From contig RPFO01002275.1 of assembly GCA_009746045.1 (NCBI GenBank), positions 62,001 through 126,000 of the forward strand: a DNA stretch of 64,000 nt, in the 5' to 3' direction. The position numbers were made by a program, and so were the translations under genes. The DNA is from Mesostigma viride. Lineage: Eukaryota; Streptophyta; Mesostigmatophyceae; Mesostigmatales; Mesostigmataceae. The notes beneath the pieces are model-generated. The model searched no databases. It was given only the letters and a program-made list of their open reading frames with translations, and was not told the origin of the DNA. How positions within the stretch are numbered: position 1 is the first letter of the stretch; every line of letters starts with the position of its first letter. Shown here piece by piece: positions 1 through 9,300 of this stretch.

Positions 1-1170
1 GGGGGCAGGCAGGACAGGTTAATTATTCCTTGTCATGGGGGCATGCAGAAAAGCTTAAAAATTTCTTGTCATGGGATTGAAAGTACCTCACAGTCAGTTG
101 TCCTCCCTTACGAAACGGCGATTTTGTAGCTAAATGATTAACAGAGCATATGCTCTAAATCTTGTAGCAATGGGCCGCGTTATGTTTCTGTTCGTGTACT
201 TTCAAGCATTCATCATTTTTGTTTTTCTTTTACATTTGTCTTGTTGCGGACAGGGAGGGTTGATTGCCTTTTCATGGGGGCAGGCAGTTAATTATTCCTT
301 GTCATGGGGGGTAGGCAGGGGTGGGGGTTACTCCTTGTCATGGGGGGCAGGCAGGGGGGGTAGATTGCCTTTTCATGGGGGGCAGGCAGGGGCCGGGGCT
401 TAATTATTCCTTGTAATATGGTGCAGGCAGGGGGGGTAATGATTCATTGTCACGGGGGGCAGGCAGGGGGGGGGAACTCCTTGTCATGGGGGGCAGGCGG
501 GGGGGGGTGATTATCCCTTGTCATGGGGGTTCAGGCAGAGGGGGCTAATCCTTGTCACATGGGGGGCAGGCTGCGTGGGTAATTTTTCCTTGTAATTAGG
601 GGCAGGCAGGGGGGGTAGTTAATCCTTGTCATGGGGGACATGCAGGGGGGGGCAATGATTCCTTGTCGTGGGGGGCATGTAGGGGGCGTCAAGTGCTCCT
701 TGTTATGGGGGCAGGCAGGGGGGGGGATGATTCTTGTCGTGGGGGGCAGGCAGGGGGGCGGATGATTCTTGTCGTGGGGGGCAGGCAGGGAGTGTTAATT
801 ATTCCTTGTCACAGGGGGCAGATAGGGGGGGGCAATGATTCCTTGTCGTGGGGGGCAGGTAGCGGGGGTTAGTTGTTCCTTGTCGTGGGGGGCAGGCAGG
901 GGGGGTCAATGATTCCTTGTCATGCCCATGGGGGGCAGGTAGGGGGCGTAATTATTCCTTGTATTGGGGGCCAGGCGGGGGGCGTTAATCGTTGTCATGG
1001 GGGGCAGGCAGGGGGGTTAATCCTTGTCATGGGGGGCAGGCAGGGGGGCTTGTTCCTTGTCATGGGGGACAGGTATGGGGGGGACATTATTCCGCGTCAT
1101 GGGGGTAGGCAAATGGGTTAGTTTTTCCTTGTCATGGGGGGCAGGTGGGGCAGCTTAATAATTCCTTGTG
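1..1170. repeat. G-rich degenerate minisatellite
   Basis: Roughly 30-45-bp units follow the pattern CTTGTCATGGGGGGCAGGCA, then a G run, then TTAATTATTC. They repeat from the window start to about 1170 and are interrupted by one single-copy stretch (about 75-245). Units differ in G-run length and by point changes (CATGGGGG, CGTGGGGG, CACAGGGGG), so the array is old and unevenly homogenised. Short open frames inside it only translate the repeat (GGRQGG-type peptides) and are not genes. G runs of 5-9 on one strand could form G-quadruplexes; that is inference. The array probably extends left of the window. Confidence 0.9.
75..245 (+). repeat. Single-copy-like unit inside the minisatellite, copy 1
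   Basis: About 170 bp of ordinary base composition lies between two blocks of the G-rich array. It aligns along its length with 1174-1345. Shared landmarks are GTAGCTAA, GATTAAC, CATATGCTC and a closing ATTTTTGTTTTTCTT pyrimidine tract. The array and this segment together therefore look like one higher-order unit that was duplicated. No coding content is recognised. Confidence 0.6.
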
Positions 1171-1173
1171 GTG

Positions 1174-1345
1174 GGTTTTAAGCACCTTGCAATCGTTATG
1201 CCCTCTTAAGGAAGTGTGCTTGCGTAGCTAATCGATTAACATAACATATGCTCCAGATTTCGTACACAATGGATACCGTAATAAATTTGTTATTGACTAC
1301 GAATAAACATTCATAATTTTTGTTTTTCTTCCGCAGGAAGTCTCG
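1174..1345 (+). repeat. Single-copy-like unit inside the minisatellite, copy 2
   Basis: This is the diverged second copy of 75-245 (by eye about two thirds identical). It follows the last minisatellite block. It ends in a T-rich tract followed by CCGCAG, which resembles a 3' splice site. The first copy has TTTTACATTTG at the corresponding place. An intronic origin for the minisatellite is possible but unproven. Confidence 0.55.
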
Positions 1346-1908
1346 GCTGTTCTGGTGCCATATGCATCCTCACCATCGTCGTCATCGACGTAGCCGGCGG
1401 ACTCGTCTAGGTTCCATGCACGGGTTGCTCAGGTTTGTCTTTGAATCTGTGTGATGAGGTGTTTTCTTTGCGCAGTGTATGTTTGCCTGCAGCTACCTTT
1501 TTTGTTCCGAATAGATCAGTGCTTTCTTCTTTGCATTTGCAGCAAGAGAGGGCAGTTTTTGTACAGGTTTTTTGAACGTAATCTGCCTCTTTAATGTTGC
1601 ACAACTGACAACAACCATGTATACATTGATGTAATTTCCACCTCTGCATCTTTTTTCTGTGTTTTACAGGAGAGTCGAGAGCTTTTAATCAAAATGACAT
1701 CCGCAAATGACGGCTGCACACAATATACCCAACGGGCGGCTGCCTGCAAATTCTTTGCAAGCATTTAGAGCTTTCCGTGGAAGTCATGCTCACAACGGGC
1801 TGCACGCAACGCAATGGGCTGCCGTCCGAAATTCGCCTACGAGACAATCGTTGTTGCTGTCAGCATTAAGTAATGCTTATTTTGTAATAAAAAGGAAAAT
1901 TTCACTGG
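1346..1908. other. No confident gene; two splice-acceptor-like tracts
   Basis: No recognisable protein is encoded here. Two T-rich tracts ending in CAG (about 1320-1336 and 1651-1669) look like 3' splice sites on the plus strand, so small exons of a host gene may start near 1337 and 1670. No matching donor or conserved peptide can be shown. The minus-strand 80-residue frame at 1407-1649 is cysteine-rich but matches nothing I know. Confidence 0.25.
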
Positions 1909-1996
1909 TTTTTGTCACTTTTTGTCACTTTTTGTCACTTTTTGTCACTTTTTGTCACTTTTTGTCACTTTTTGTCACTTTTTGTCACTTTTTGTC
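1909..1996. repeat. Perfect 10-bp tandem array (TTTGTCACTT)n
   Basis: Eight consecutive identical copies of TTTGTCACTT occupy 1911-1990, with partial units at both sides. Perfect identity indicates recent slippage or unequal-crossover expansion. The core TGTCA also seeds the degenerate tract that follows, so the array grew out of that tract. The plus-strand frame across it reads a CHFLSLFVTF repeat and is not considered a gene. Confidence 0.95.
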
Positions 1997-2348
1997 TGTT
2001 TTATAGTCCTGATAAATTTTCAGGATTGTCTGTGATATATCAACGTTTGTGTTGTGATAAATGTGCACAAATGTCACTAATTGTGGTGTGATAAAATGTG
2101 ATAAAATCTCACTCTCATGTTGACAATGCGTGACGTTGACAATGTGTGACATTTTTTGACACTTTCACCTTGATAATTTGTCAAGAATTGTCTTGTAAAA
2201 TCGACCTGATATGTCATGGTTTTGTCAACATTTGTATAGCTTTTGTCAACTTTTGTCAAGTGACATGTCACACTTTGTCACACTTTGTCACACTTTATCA
2301 ACCTGACATGTCAAGCATTGTCACACTTTGTCAACACCCGGCTCCTAG
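1997..2348. repeat. Degenerate TGTCA/TGACA-rich tract
   Basis: Over about 340 bp the words TGTCA, TGTCAA, TTTGTCAC and TGACA recur every 8-15 bp on both strands, for example around 2200-2335 (CACTTTGTCA repeats). It is an older, scrambled extension of the adjacent 10-bp array. Clustered identical 5-mers could act as protein-binding sites, but nothing here shows function. Confidence 0.7.
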
Positions 2349-3089
2349 TGCAGACTGTTCAACCACTGGGTGGCGACAGCAGTGCTAGGAGAGGGGGTAC
2401 CAGACGCCGACATCATCCGGAACGCGCGTGCTCGGGAGGCGGTGAATCCTTGGAGCACGGCGGAGGTATTTGCCCAAACCATTGAGAATCTTGTTGCTGT
2501 CCTTTTGCAAGAGTCGAGAGGGTACGCAGACAGGTTCTATATTACCACGCAGCCTTTCGGAGTGTACTCCAGGCTTGATACACCGAGGCCGGAAACCACC
2601 ACTGCGTGGGGTCCGGAGGTGGAGATTGTCACAGGGGTCGAGAAGACGCCTGAAGACGTCCATTTTGAGTGGACTGACAAGCCAGAGGGCTCCGTCAAGC
2701 GCTCAGCCCAGCAGATAAACGAGGGCGACGGCACTACCGAGACCTACGAGGCAAGGCAGAGAGCTGATCTGCATATCCCTCGTGAGGCGACTCACGAGTA
2801 CGACCGTTACGGCCGAGGCGAGCAGAACGAGCTTGTCGGCGGCGGTAAGCGGTGGTTGCGCAATCTTGCTTGGCATCGCAACCCAGGCGAGACACAACAT
2901 CCAGTCGAACGCAAGGAAGACGGGCGACCTGTGACCTGCGTGCTGGGAGAGTTTAACCCAGACCTCCAGATTGTCGCAGAGGCAGCAGCAGCCACATCGG
3001 TTGCTGAGGGTGTTGAGCAGCGTCCAGACCGTGAGGAGGGGCAGGCGAGTGCAAGCAAGGAGGCGGCCTCGTCTGGAGTAAGTGCGTGA
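2349..3089 (+). CDS. Unrecognised open frame without ATG (possible exon)
   Basis: A 247-codon frame is open from just after a TAG at 2346-2348 to the stop ending at 3089. It contains no in-frame ATG at all; the first usable near-cognate start is GTG at 2370. The predicted protein is charged and acidic to neutral, rich in E, R and A, with no membrane segment or zinc motif, and has an alanine/glutamate-rich tail. Its left edge follows TAGTGCAG, so it could be an exon entered through a splice acceptor. It sits where the 5' LTR and leader of the adjacent Copia-1A copy would be expected, but it does not resemble the leader of Copia-1B. It may be a host exon or a decayed element ORF. I do not recognise the family. 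Confidence 0.35.
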   Translation, partial: CRLFNHWVATAVLGEGVPDADIIRNARAREAVNPWSTAEVFAQTIENLVAVLLQESRGYADRFYITTQPFGVYSRLDTPRPETTTAWGPEVEIVTGVEKTPEDVHFEWTDKPEGSVKRSAQQINEGDGTTETYEARQRADLHIPREATHEYDRYGRGEQNELVGGGKRWLRNLAWHRNPGETQHPVERKEDGRPVTCVLGEFNPDLQIVAEAAAATSVAEGVEQRPDREEGQASASKEAASSGVSA

Positions 3090-3143
3090 GCCTGAGTGGG
3101 TTCCAGCGGCCATATCTGCGTGTGTTTTCTGTGGTATTCTATA

Positions 3144-3368
3144 ATGCTTCGTAACACGCGCGGGGCGGCAGCGGGAGCGGGGCGGGAGCGGGGGATGGCG
3201 GGGGTGAGGCAAGGGCAGACACGGGAGGCCCCGCCAACGTCGTGCCAGAGGGACAGGCAATCCCAACGGCAGAGGGCGTCAATGGCAGGAGGGCGTCCAA
3301 CCGGAAGAGGAAAGAGGTGGCACAAGGGGAGGAGCGTGCAGGGTGGCCAACCGACGGCGTGGTGCTGA
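3144..3368 (+). CDS. Small ATG-initiated ORF overlapping gag (Copia-1A)
   Basis: This 74-residue basic frame begins at the first ATG of the element (ATAATGCTT) and overlaps the gag frame. The same ATG, in the same frame relative to gag, is kept in Copia-1B (40219-40434). The peptides are arginine/glycine rich and not clearly conserved. The gag frame itself has no ATG until the conserved MSAVAVMNG core, so this ATG may serve gag through frameshifting, splicing or leaky scanning. It may also simply be an upstream ORF. Confidence 0.35.
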   Translation: MLRNTRGAAAGAGRERGMAGVRQGQTREAPPTSCQRDRQSQRQRASMAGGRPTGRGKRWHKGRSVQGGQPTAWC

Positions 3369-4496
3369 CGGGGGAGGGCCAGAATGATGCTGAACGGCAA
3401 GCACCTGGTAAGAGACCATGTGTGCCTCCGTCTGGTGTTCCTGCAGCTCATGTTCCTGCGCCATTAGCACCAGTAGGAGCTGCTGTCATTGGCAGTGACC
3501 CTCGTGCTTTGCCTGGGACTAGACCTCATATGAGTGCTGTGGCTGTGATGAATGGCCAGAAGCCTCTCAAGCCTCCTGTGGGACAGGAAGAGCTAGACAA
3601 GTGGTTGGAGGATATGGAGCTAGTTTCATGCTCTGTAGATCCCACTGTCAACCTTGTGCAGGTATTCCACACATCCACGACTAATAGGGATTCAAGTGAG
3701 AGGGTGAGGGACAAGGCTAGGCAGGCTGTCAAGGACAAGCTAACTTGGTCTCAGTTCCTAGAGGGCCTACGTCAGGAGTTTTCTGATAAGGTACTCAACC
3801 TCACTAATCACTATAAGCTCAGCTATGATACCTTTGAGATCGATCAAGGGCACAATAGCTGAGGAGCTGCAGCGGCTCACACGCATCAGGGAGAAGGGGG
3901 CCAAGCATGGCTTCAATCTGACTGATAGAGCAGTGGCAGATTACTTCCTGGATCGCATGGGGCTGAGTGTGGATGGGAGAAATGCAGCTAGGATGTTTGC
4001 TGATCAGACAGATGGGACGTGGCCAGCCTTGCAAAAGGTTATTTTCAATATCCGTCCATCTGACAATGCTGCTTGCAAGGCAATCCAGGTGACTGGTGCC
4101 CCTTCAGCCTCCGCTCATCAGGTCCATGGTGACGCCCCTGGGCAGGGTGCTCAGGGAGAAACCAGACCTAGTAGGCGTCAGAGGGCTAACAGGCGCAGGC
4201 AGAATGGTAACCAGGGTGGCAAGGGCCAGCAGCAGGGATCCAAAGGCAAGGGTCAGCAGCAGGCTGGTGGTCACCAGGGTGGTCAGCAGAACAAGGGTGG
4301 CCAAGGGCAAGGCAAGAGCCAGGGCCAGGGCACCCAGGCCAGTCAGAGCAGCCAGAACCAGGGTGGCCTGAAGAAGGCTGCTGCTGGGAAGGATGACAAG
4401 TGCTTTGGATGTGGCAGGACGGGTCATTGGCGACGTGACTGCCCAGACCAGGCCAAGTCTGCTGGAGCAGGCTCTGGCCAGGGGGGTAAGCCATGA
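3152..4496 (+). pseudogene. Copia-1A gag, frameshifted
   Basis: This is the capsid/nucleocapsid polyprotein of a Copia-like retrotransposon. A conserved core (MSAVAVMNGQKPLKPP, then WLEDMELV) begins near 3530. It continues through an RQEFSDKVLNLTNHYKL segment, a glutamine/glycine-rich basic linker and one CCHC zinc knuckle (CFGCGRTGHWRRDC, about 4410-4450) for RNA packaging. The frame is broken at 3838-3845, where GATC is doubled relative to Copia-1B. The stop TGA at 4494-4496 is followed in the same frame by pol, with CTT after the stop, so pol is probably made by readthrough. The frame is open from 3152 without an early ATG. Confidence 0.85.
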
Positions 4497-6919
4497 CTTG
4501 AAATGTTGTCCCCTGTAAATAGTCAATCACCCCTAGTGGGACGAACAGTTGTACATAGTAATGGGGGTGTCCCTCTTGTGCAGCAGCAAGGGGTTGGGAA
4601 TGATGAGGTGCTTCCACTCAATGATTGCAATAACGCTGCTGCAGCAGTGGAATTCCCTGTGCCTGTGGCAGGTGCAGGGTCTCCAGTTGTTGGGGTTGAC
4701 TCTGGGAGTCAAGCCGCCAGACTGGAAGGACCTGCAGCTTCTGTGGGAACCAGGGCTGGCTCTGGGAGCCGAGCTACCTTGGAGGAGGTCCCTGGAGCAA
4801 GAGAACAGCAGGTGGGTCGTGCTATCCCAAGCACACAGTCTTTGTCACGTTCCTCTCTGTGCAGCCAGGCTGACAGGGGGTTGAGCTATGCTCAGGCTGG
4901 AAACACTCTACACCATATCTTTGGTCACTCTAAGCAGGCAGAGATGTTTGCTTGGAAGATTGGCAAGGAGCCTTTGCTAGAGGCCTGCAGTGCAGCTGCT
5001 CAGAATTGTGTCTGTCAGGAGAATGCTGTTCGCCTCCCACAGTCCCATGCCAGAGAACCTGCTAGAGAGCGGGGGGATATCCAGGTGGACATCCAACACA
5101 TCAGGGGCATGTATCTGTTGGTGGGGGTGGATAGGTTTAGCAGATATAGGTTGCTGACCATTCTTCCTGGAATGCAGGAGCATCAGCTGTTGATGGGTCT
5201 CCAGTCTTTGTTGCCAGGCTTTGGGGTGTACACCAAGGTGCAAGCTGACTTGCAGTTTGACTGCTTGATCAAGCTGGCTGACCAGCTTCCTTGTAAGTTG
5301 GTAGTGGTCCCTAGGGAATGCCATGGGCAGCAGGGAGCTGTAGAGAGATCTATACGTGAAGTAAAAACAGTGGTGCTAGCAGCTAGGAGTGTGCCTGTTG
5401 TGGCATCAGCTCTAGAGAAAGCAGCTTGGTGTAAGGGGATTGAGGAGCAGCTTAACCACAGGGTAACCTATTACTATGATGGTGTGGCAGTCTCTCCCCT
5501 GGCATTGCAGTTTGGTATGCTATCACAGGACGTGGTGGCAGCCTGCCTGAAGAAGGCAGACAGGGTGTTTTCCAGATTGAGGCGTAAGGACAAGGGTTGG
5601 AAAATGCTGAGGCCCCAGGTGGGACTGAGGGTCAGGATGTGGAAGGAACCGTCATTACCAGGCAAGCGTGGCAAGTGGCAAGATGGGCAGGTAACCCATG
5701 TTGAGGAAGCTAACCATTCTTGTCTGGTGGCTTTGGAGAGTAATCCCAAGCACGTGTACAGGCTATCCTGGGCTCACGTCAAGGAGAGAAGGCCAACTGC
5801 AATCTGGCCTGAAGACGGCCCTGATCCTCCCTTGGAGGGAGATGAGCAGGATGAGAGCCAGGCAGCAGATGCTAACCCGCCATGCTTGGATTATGGTCTG
5901 TCCTGGATGGATGAGGGTGAGCAGGAGTCTGCTGAGACGTCTGTCACAAGGCCAGAGGTGGCCAGGGCTGCACCACAGTCCAGGGGGCTGCTTATGGCGG
6001 ACATCATTCGAGCTCTGCAGAACAGCAAGCGTGATCCCAAGGTATCTAAGCTCACGGGATGGGGGTCATGTGGGGCACCAGCACTAGAAGTGGATACCAA
6101 CTCACAGGTGTCCATTCTAAGGGTAGAGGATGCTGCAGGCTTGCAGTGGTCATCCCCTAGCTGCCTAGCTGTGTCTGATTTCTCTGGGAATGTGTCCATG
6201 AAGATCTTGGGAGAAGTGAGTGTGCCTATCCTGGGGGTGCCCACCACGTTCAGTGTGGTTGAAGGGTATCAGGGGCCTGCCATTCTAGGTCAGAACTTCT
6301 TGTGCTTACCAGGGGTGAGGATATCCTCTGAGGAATTAGCATTAGAGGGGCAGGGCCGCCTTCCCTTGCAGAGATATCGCTACTCCCAGGGTCTTAGTGT
6401 GGCTGTAAGGGCTGTGAGGGGTCTAGAGGCAGAGGGTCCTGATACAAAGGAGCCCATTGCTGGGGACCTGCTGATCCTCCCTACTACGTTTGACCCACGT
6501 GAGTTGGGTGTGCAGAGGTACCAGATCCCAGGAACGAGTCCTGTACCTTGGCGCAAGCTAGTGGAGATGATGCAAAGCCCCAAGATGGCTAAGGCATGGA
6601 CTCTTGGCTTTGTTGCTTCTGGGCATGAGTGGATAGTTGCCAACTGTGCAGAGCCTGTGGATGTCCTCCCTGAGGATCACCAGCTGCTCAGATTGATGTT
6701 TGTCCTCAAGCTCAAGGAGGTAGATGGCGTGCAGGTGCCACATGTTAGACCAGTTGTGACTGAGTACCATGGCACTGGACAGTTAGCAGATGAGGAGCTT
6801 TACACACCAGGGATGCTGCATGATACATGGAGGATTTTGTTGTGCATTTACTTGTCTTTTCTGCAGAAGGGGATACCCTATAGCTCTGTGTTGGTAGATT
6901 TCAAGAGGGCTTTTCTTAA
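4497..6919 (+). pseudogene. Copia-1A pol, proximal part (INT, PR-like, start of RT)
   Basis: Pol is in frame with gag across one TGA. A serine/glycine-rich spacer leads to a divergent HHCC zinc region (LHHIFGHS to CVCQ). The integrase core follows, with D in QVDIQ, D in VQADLQFDC and E in AVERSIREV (about residues 195, 248 and 279 counted from the ATG at 4503). An INT C-terminal module follows (GKRGKWQDGQV, about 390). Only then comes a retropepsin-like domain (EVDTNSQVSIL about 530, AILGQNFL about 594), where the usual DTG triad reads DTN. RT starts near 6640 (LMFVLKLKEV, RPVVTEYHG, ELYTPGM) and stops at AFL where the TTAA insertion occurs. The order INT-PR-RT is not the textbook Copia order PR-INT-RT. 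Confidence 0.85.
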
Positions 6920-8358
6920 CCCCTAAATGGTCTGGCTGCCGATTTTCCGCCTAAAACTGAGTTACAGCCGACACGTCGGCCCCTTCTCGGGGGACCAAAT
7001 GCCGCGAAAACTATTGAGAATTAGGAAAAGTTTAGCTGAGAAGATCGAAAGTTTATAATTTTCCTCACAGCATGGTACTAGGGTTTGCATACTTCTGACA
7101 AAGTTATAGAGGTGTTCTGGCCGGTCAAAGTACAAGGGGTCAGGGTACTTTTTCACGTAGAACGTGCATTCCGGAAAACGACGACCTGGCCATGGCGGCT
7201 TGCGCCCACGCATGGCATTTACGTTTTCGTTCGAATTTTCTGACCAAACTCAGGAAATTGATTTTATACGTCCTAAAGATGATACAGGCCAATTTTTGGT
7301 TCGCGGGAATGCCATTTGATAGGTGTCGGCAGCGTTCTTGCTGGAAAAAACTGCGATCAGGCCGGACGATAGAAACGTTGACAGCAATAACTTTCCGGCG
7401 TATTTTAAAGGATATATCGGTTTCTTTGTACTTTTTATTATACATAGTAGTCGTAAACGTGCAAGGGTGGCCAGAAATCGCCGAATCCAGCGACCATGCT
7501 GCACAACTTTGGTGTGCCGAAATGCGCCATTTTGCGGCCACCGCCTGGGCCAAGGTAACGCCATCCATGCCTGGTAAAGCTGAGTTATCGTTTTCCTATC
7601 GATGTTTGGCGTTTATATATACGTTCTAGCTTGTGTAGCACATTCTTTTTGCATTATTCATGCTCTTTCTTGACCCTGGCCTGGCCCCTTTCTAAAACAC
7701 CCTTCTTAGATGCTTCCCTCAGTCAGTTGACCTGCCACAGGGTGATGGTGATAAGTTTTAGAGGCTGTATGGGTTTGAATACCTCCATATATGTTTGTTC
7801 TACATTTCCCACACACATATTGCATGAGTGTGAGGCAGTTGGCTGGTCTCTGTGGCATCATCAAGCATGTAACCGGTGAGTAGAAGCTTCCCATTGTCAG
7901 CATGTGCCACCAGGTGTGCTGGCCATCACCTGGCAAGCTATAGCAGCTTAGGCCTAGTTTATCCTTGCTAGGGCAAGCTGAAATAGGCTTAAAATCACTA
8001 GTTTGTTGGTGGCTGCCTCCTAGAATGCATGCCTTGCGTAGGGTATCCGCCCCACGTTACCTACGTGCATGGACAAGGTGGCACCTGCACATAGGTGCCA
8101 TGTAAGGGCAGTGTGATGATGCAGTTATGTTTCCCCATCATTGTGGAAGGGAAATGTATTGTGTGGCATGGTTTGGGGCCATATTAGTAGGTATTAGTAG
8201 GTAGTATGCCCACTCCTACCCCCTTGGTTGCTTTTTACCAACGGTACCCCTATGGGCTGTACTGGGTGTAACTGCTGGTATACCCACCCAAATGATGACC
8301 CCAACGGCTCAAACTGTTCAGCAACTAATTGTTTATCATCCCTGAAGTGGTAGGTGCC
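6920..8358. other. Left arm of the piggyBac-like element, non-coding
   Basis: Overlapping frames occur on both strands at 7140-7630, but none resembles a transposase. They disagree with one another and none shows a conserved motif. Subterminal palindrome GCCGACACGTCGGC lies at about 6967-6980. The arm ends at GTGCC (8354-8358), the left copy of the 5-bp target duplication of Gypsy A. I see nothing else identifiable. Confidence 0.6.
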
Positions 8359-8931
8359 TGTTACGCCGCGGATATCTACTTCCACCTCTACCTCTAATGG
8401 GCCTGATACTACCTAAACTGGTCAGGCCTCCTCTACTCAACCCTCTGGCGAAAGACGAACGTGACGGAGCTGATCTCAATGCATTAACGTATGTGTTACT
8501 ATAATACGCCATACAACCATTTATCAAAACCCGTTTACTCCAGGAATAGAGGAAGGAAACACAACTACACTGCCGTGACCCAAGCCTAAATGTGTTAATT
8601 CATTTAACACACGCCGAGTGCACACACAAGGGATAGAACGCGCATAAATGGTCACCAACGGTCCAACACGCTCGGGCCGACATGGCCCTCGCCTACAGAT
8701 GCACGCTGGTCCACTACATCTACTGATGCACGCTGGTCCACTACATCCTACCACAGGATCAGGACCACTAGTAAAGTACGCGGCGCGGCGCCCAACGGCA
8801 CCCAATGTACCACAGTACTGTTACGAGGACAATAATGTCCCGGTAGGAGCCTAAACGTAAACCTGGGGACAACCGAGGCAAAAGACCTAATTTACGTCCG
8901 TAACTACAACGAATTGTTACGCGACGTAACA
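8359..8931 (-). repeat. 3' LTR of Gypsy A
   Basis: It runs from TGTTACGCCGCGG to CGACGTAACA and matches 27168-27740 over its full length. Identical short open frames in the two LTRs (for example 8524-8805 and 27333-27614) only reflect LTR duplication. An internal short direct repeat, ATGCACGCTGGTCCACTACA, occurs twice at about 8699-8745. Confidence 0.95.
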
Positions 8932-9300
8932 CCTCCCCCCACACAAAGGTAGGGAGCCCTCTCCCTACGCACAGGGAGGAAAACAAGGGGTAGGAAACCT
9001 AATGCACCCAGCACACACTAACACAGTCGGCAGGCCATCCAAGATACAAAGCACCAATAGTTCACACGGTCTCCACCACCACGCCTGGAGGTGTAGGGTT
9101 AGCCAGCACCAAGCCTGGTGGTAGGTTCCCCTAACTGCCTGGAACAAAGTCCTTGCCGGGGGGAACGGCACTGGGCAGGACACACAGAGTAAACCAATCA
9201 GCACCAAGGACCAAGAACGACCAGTCAACTGGCCAGAACATGAGGGCGACTCTACATACCGGAGGGACAACACCCTCAGGTCGGGCCTAAGGCCCTCTAT
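8932..9300 (-). other. Gypsy A 3' untranslated region and polypurine tract
   Basis: On the minus strand the sequence just before the 3' LTR reads GTGTGGGGGGAGG (complement of about 8932-8945). This is a polypurine tract that would prime plus-strand DNA synthesis. The rest, up to the stop of the third ORF, holds no recognised gene. Confidence 0.75.

Noticed and set aside
134-1121. Several short open frames in the left end as genes
   Set aside because: They translate the G-rich minisatellite into GGRQGG-type repeats and change frame with unit length; no gene signal.
1909-1996. CRISPR-like array
   Set aside because: Units are 10 bp, contiguous, without spacers, in a eukaryotic context.
3838-3845. 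GATCGATC taken alone as proof of a Hi-C ligation junction in the assembly
   Set aside because: Other GATC, CTAG, TCGA and CATG insertions occur without a pre-existing site, so a single library artefact does not explain the pattern; kept only as one hypothesis.
7140-7629. Transposase gene inside the piggyBac-like element
   Set aside because: Competing frames on both strands, none with DDE-type or zinc motifs of piggyBac transposases.
8524-8805. A 93-residue conserved protein present twice (also 27333-27614)
   Set aside because: Identity is due to its being in the two LTRs of Gypsy A; antisense and sense frames are equally conserved.
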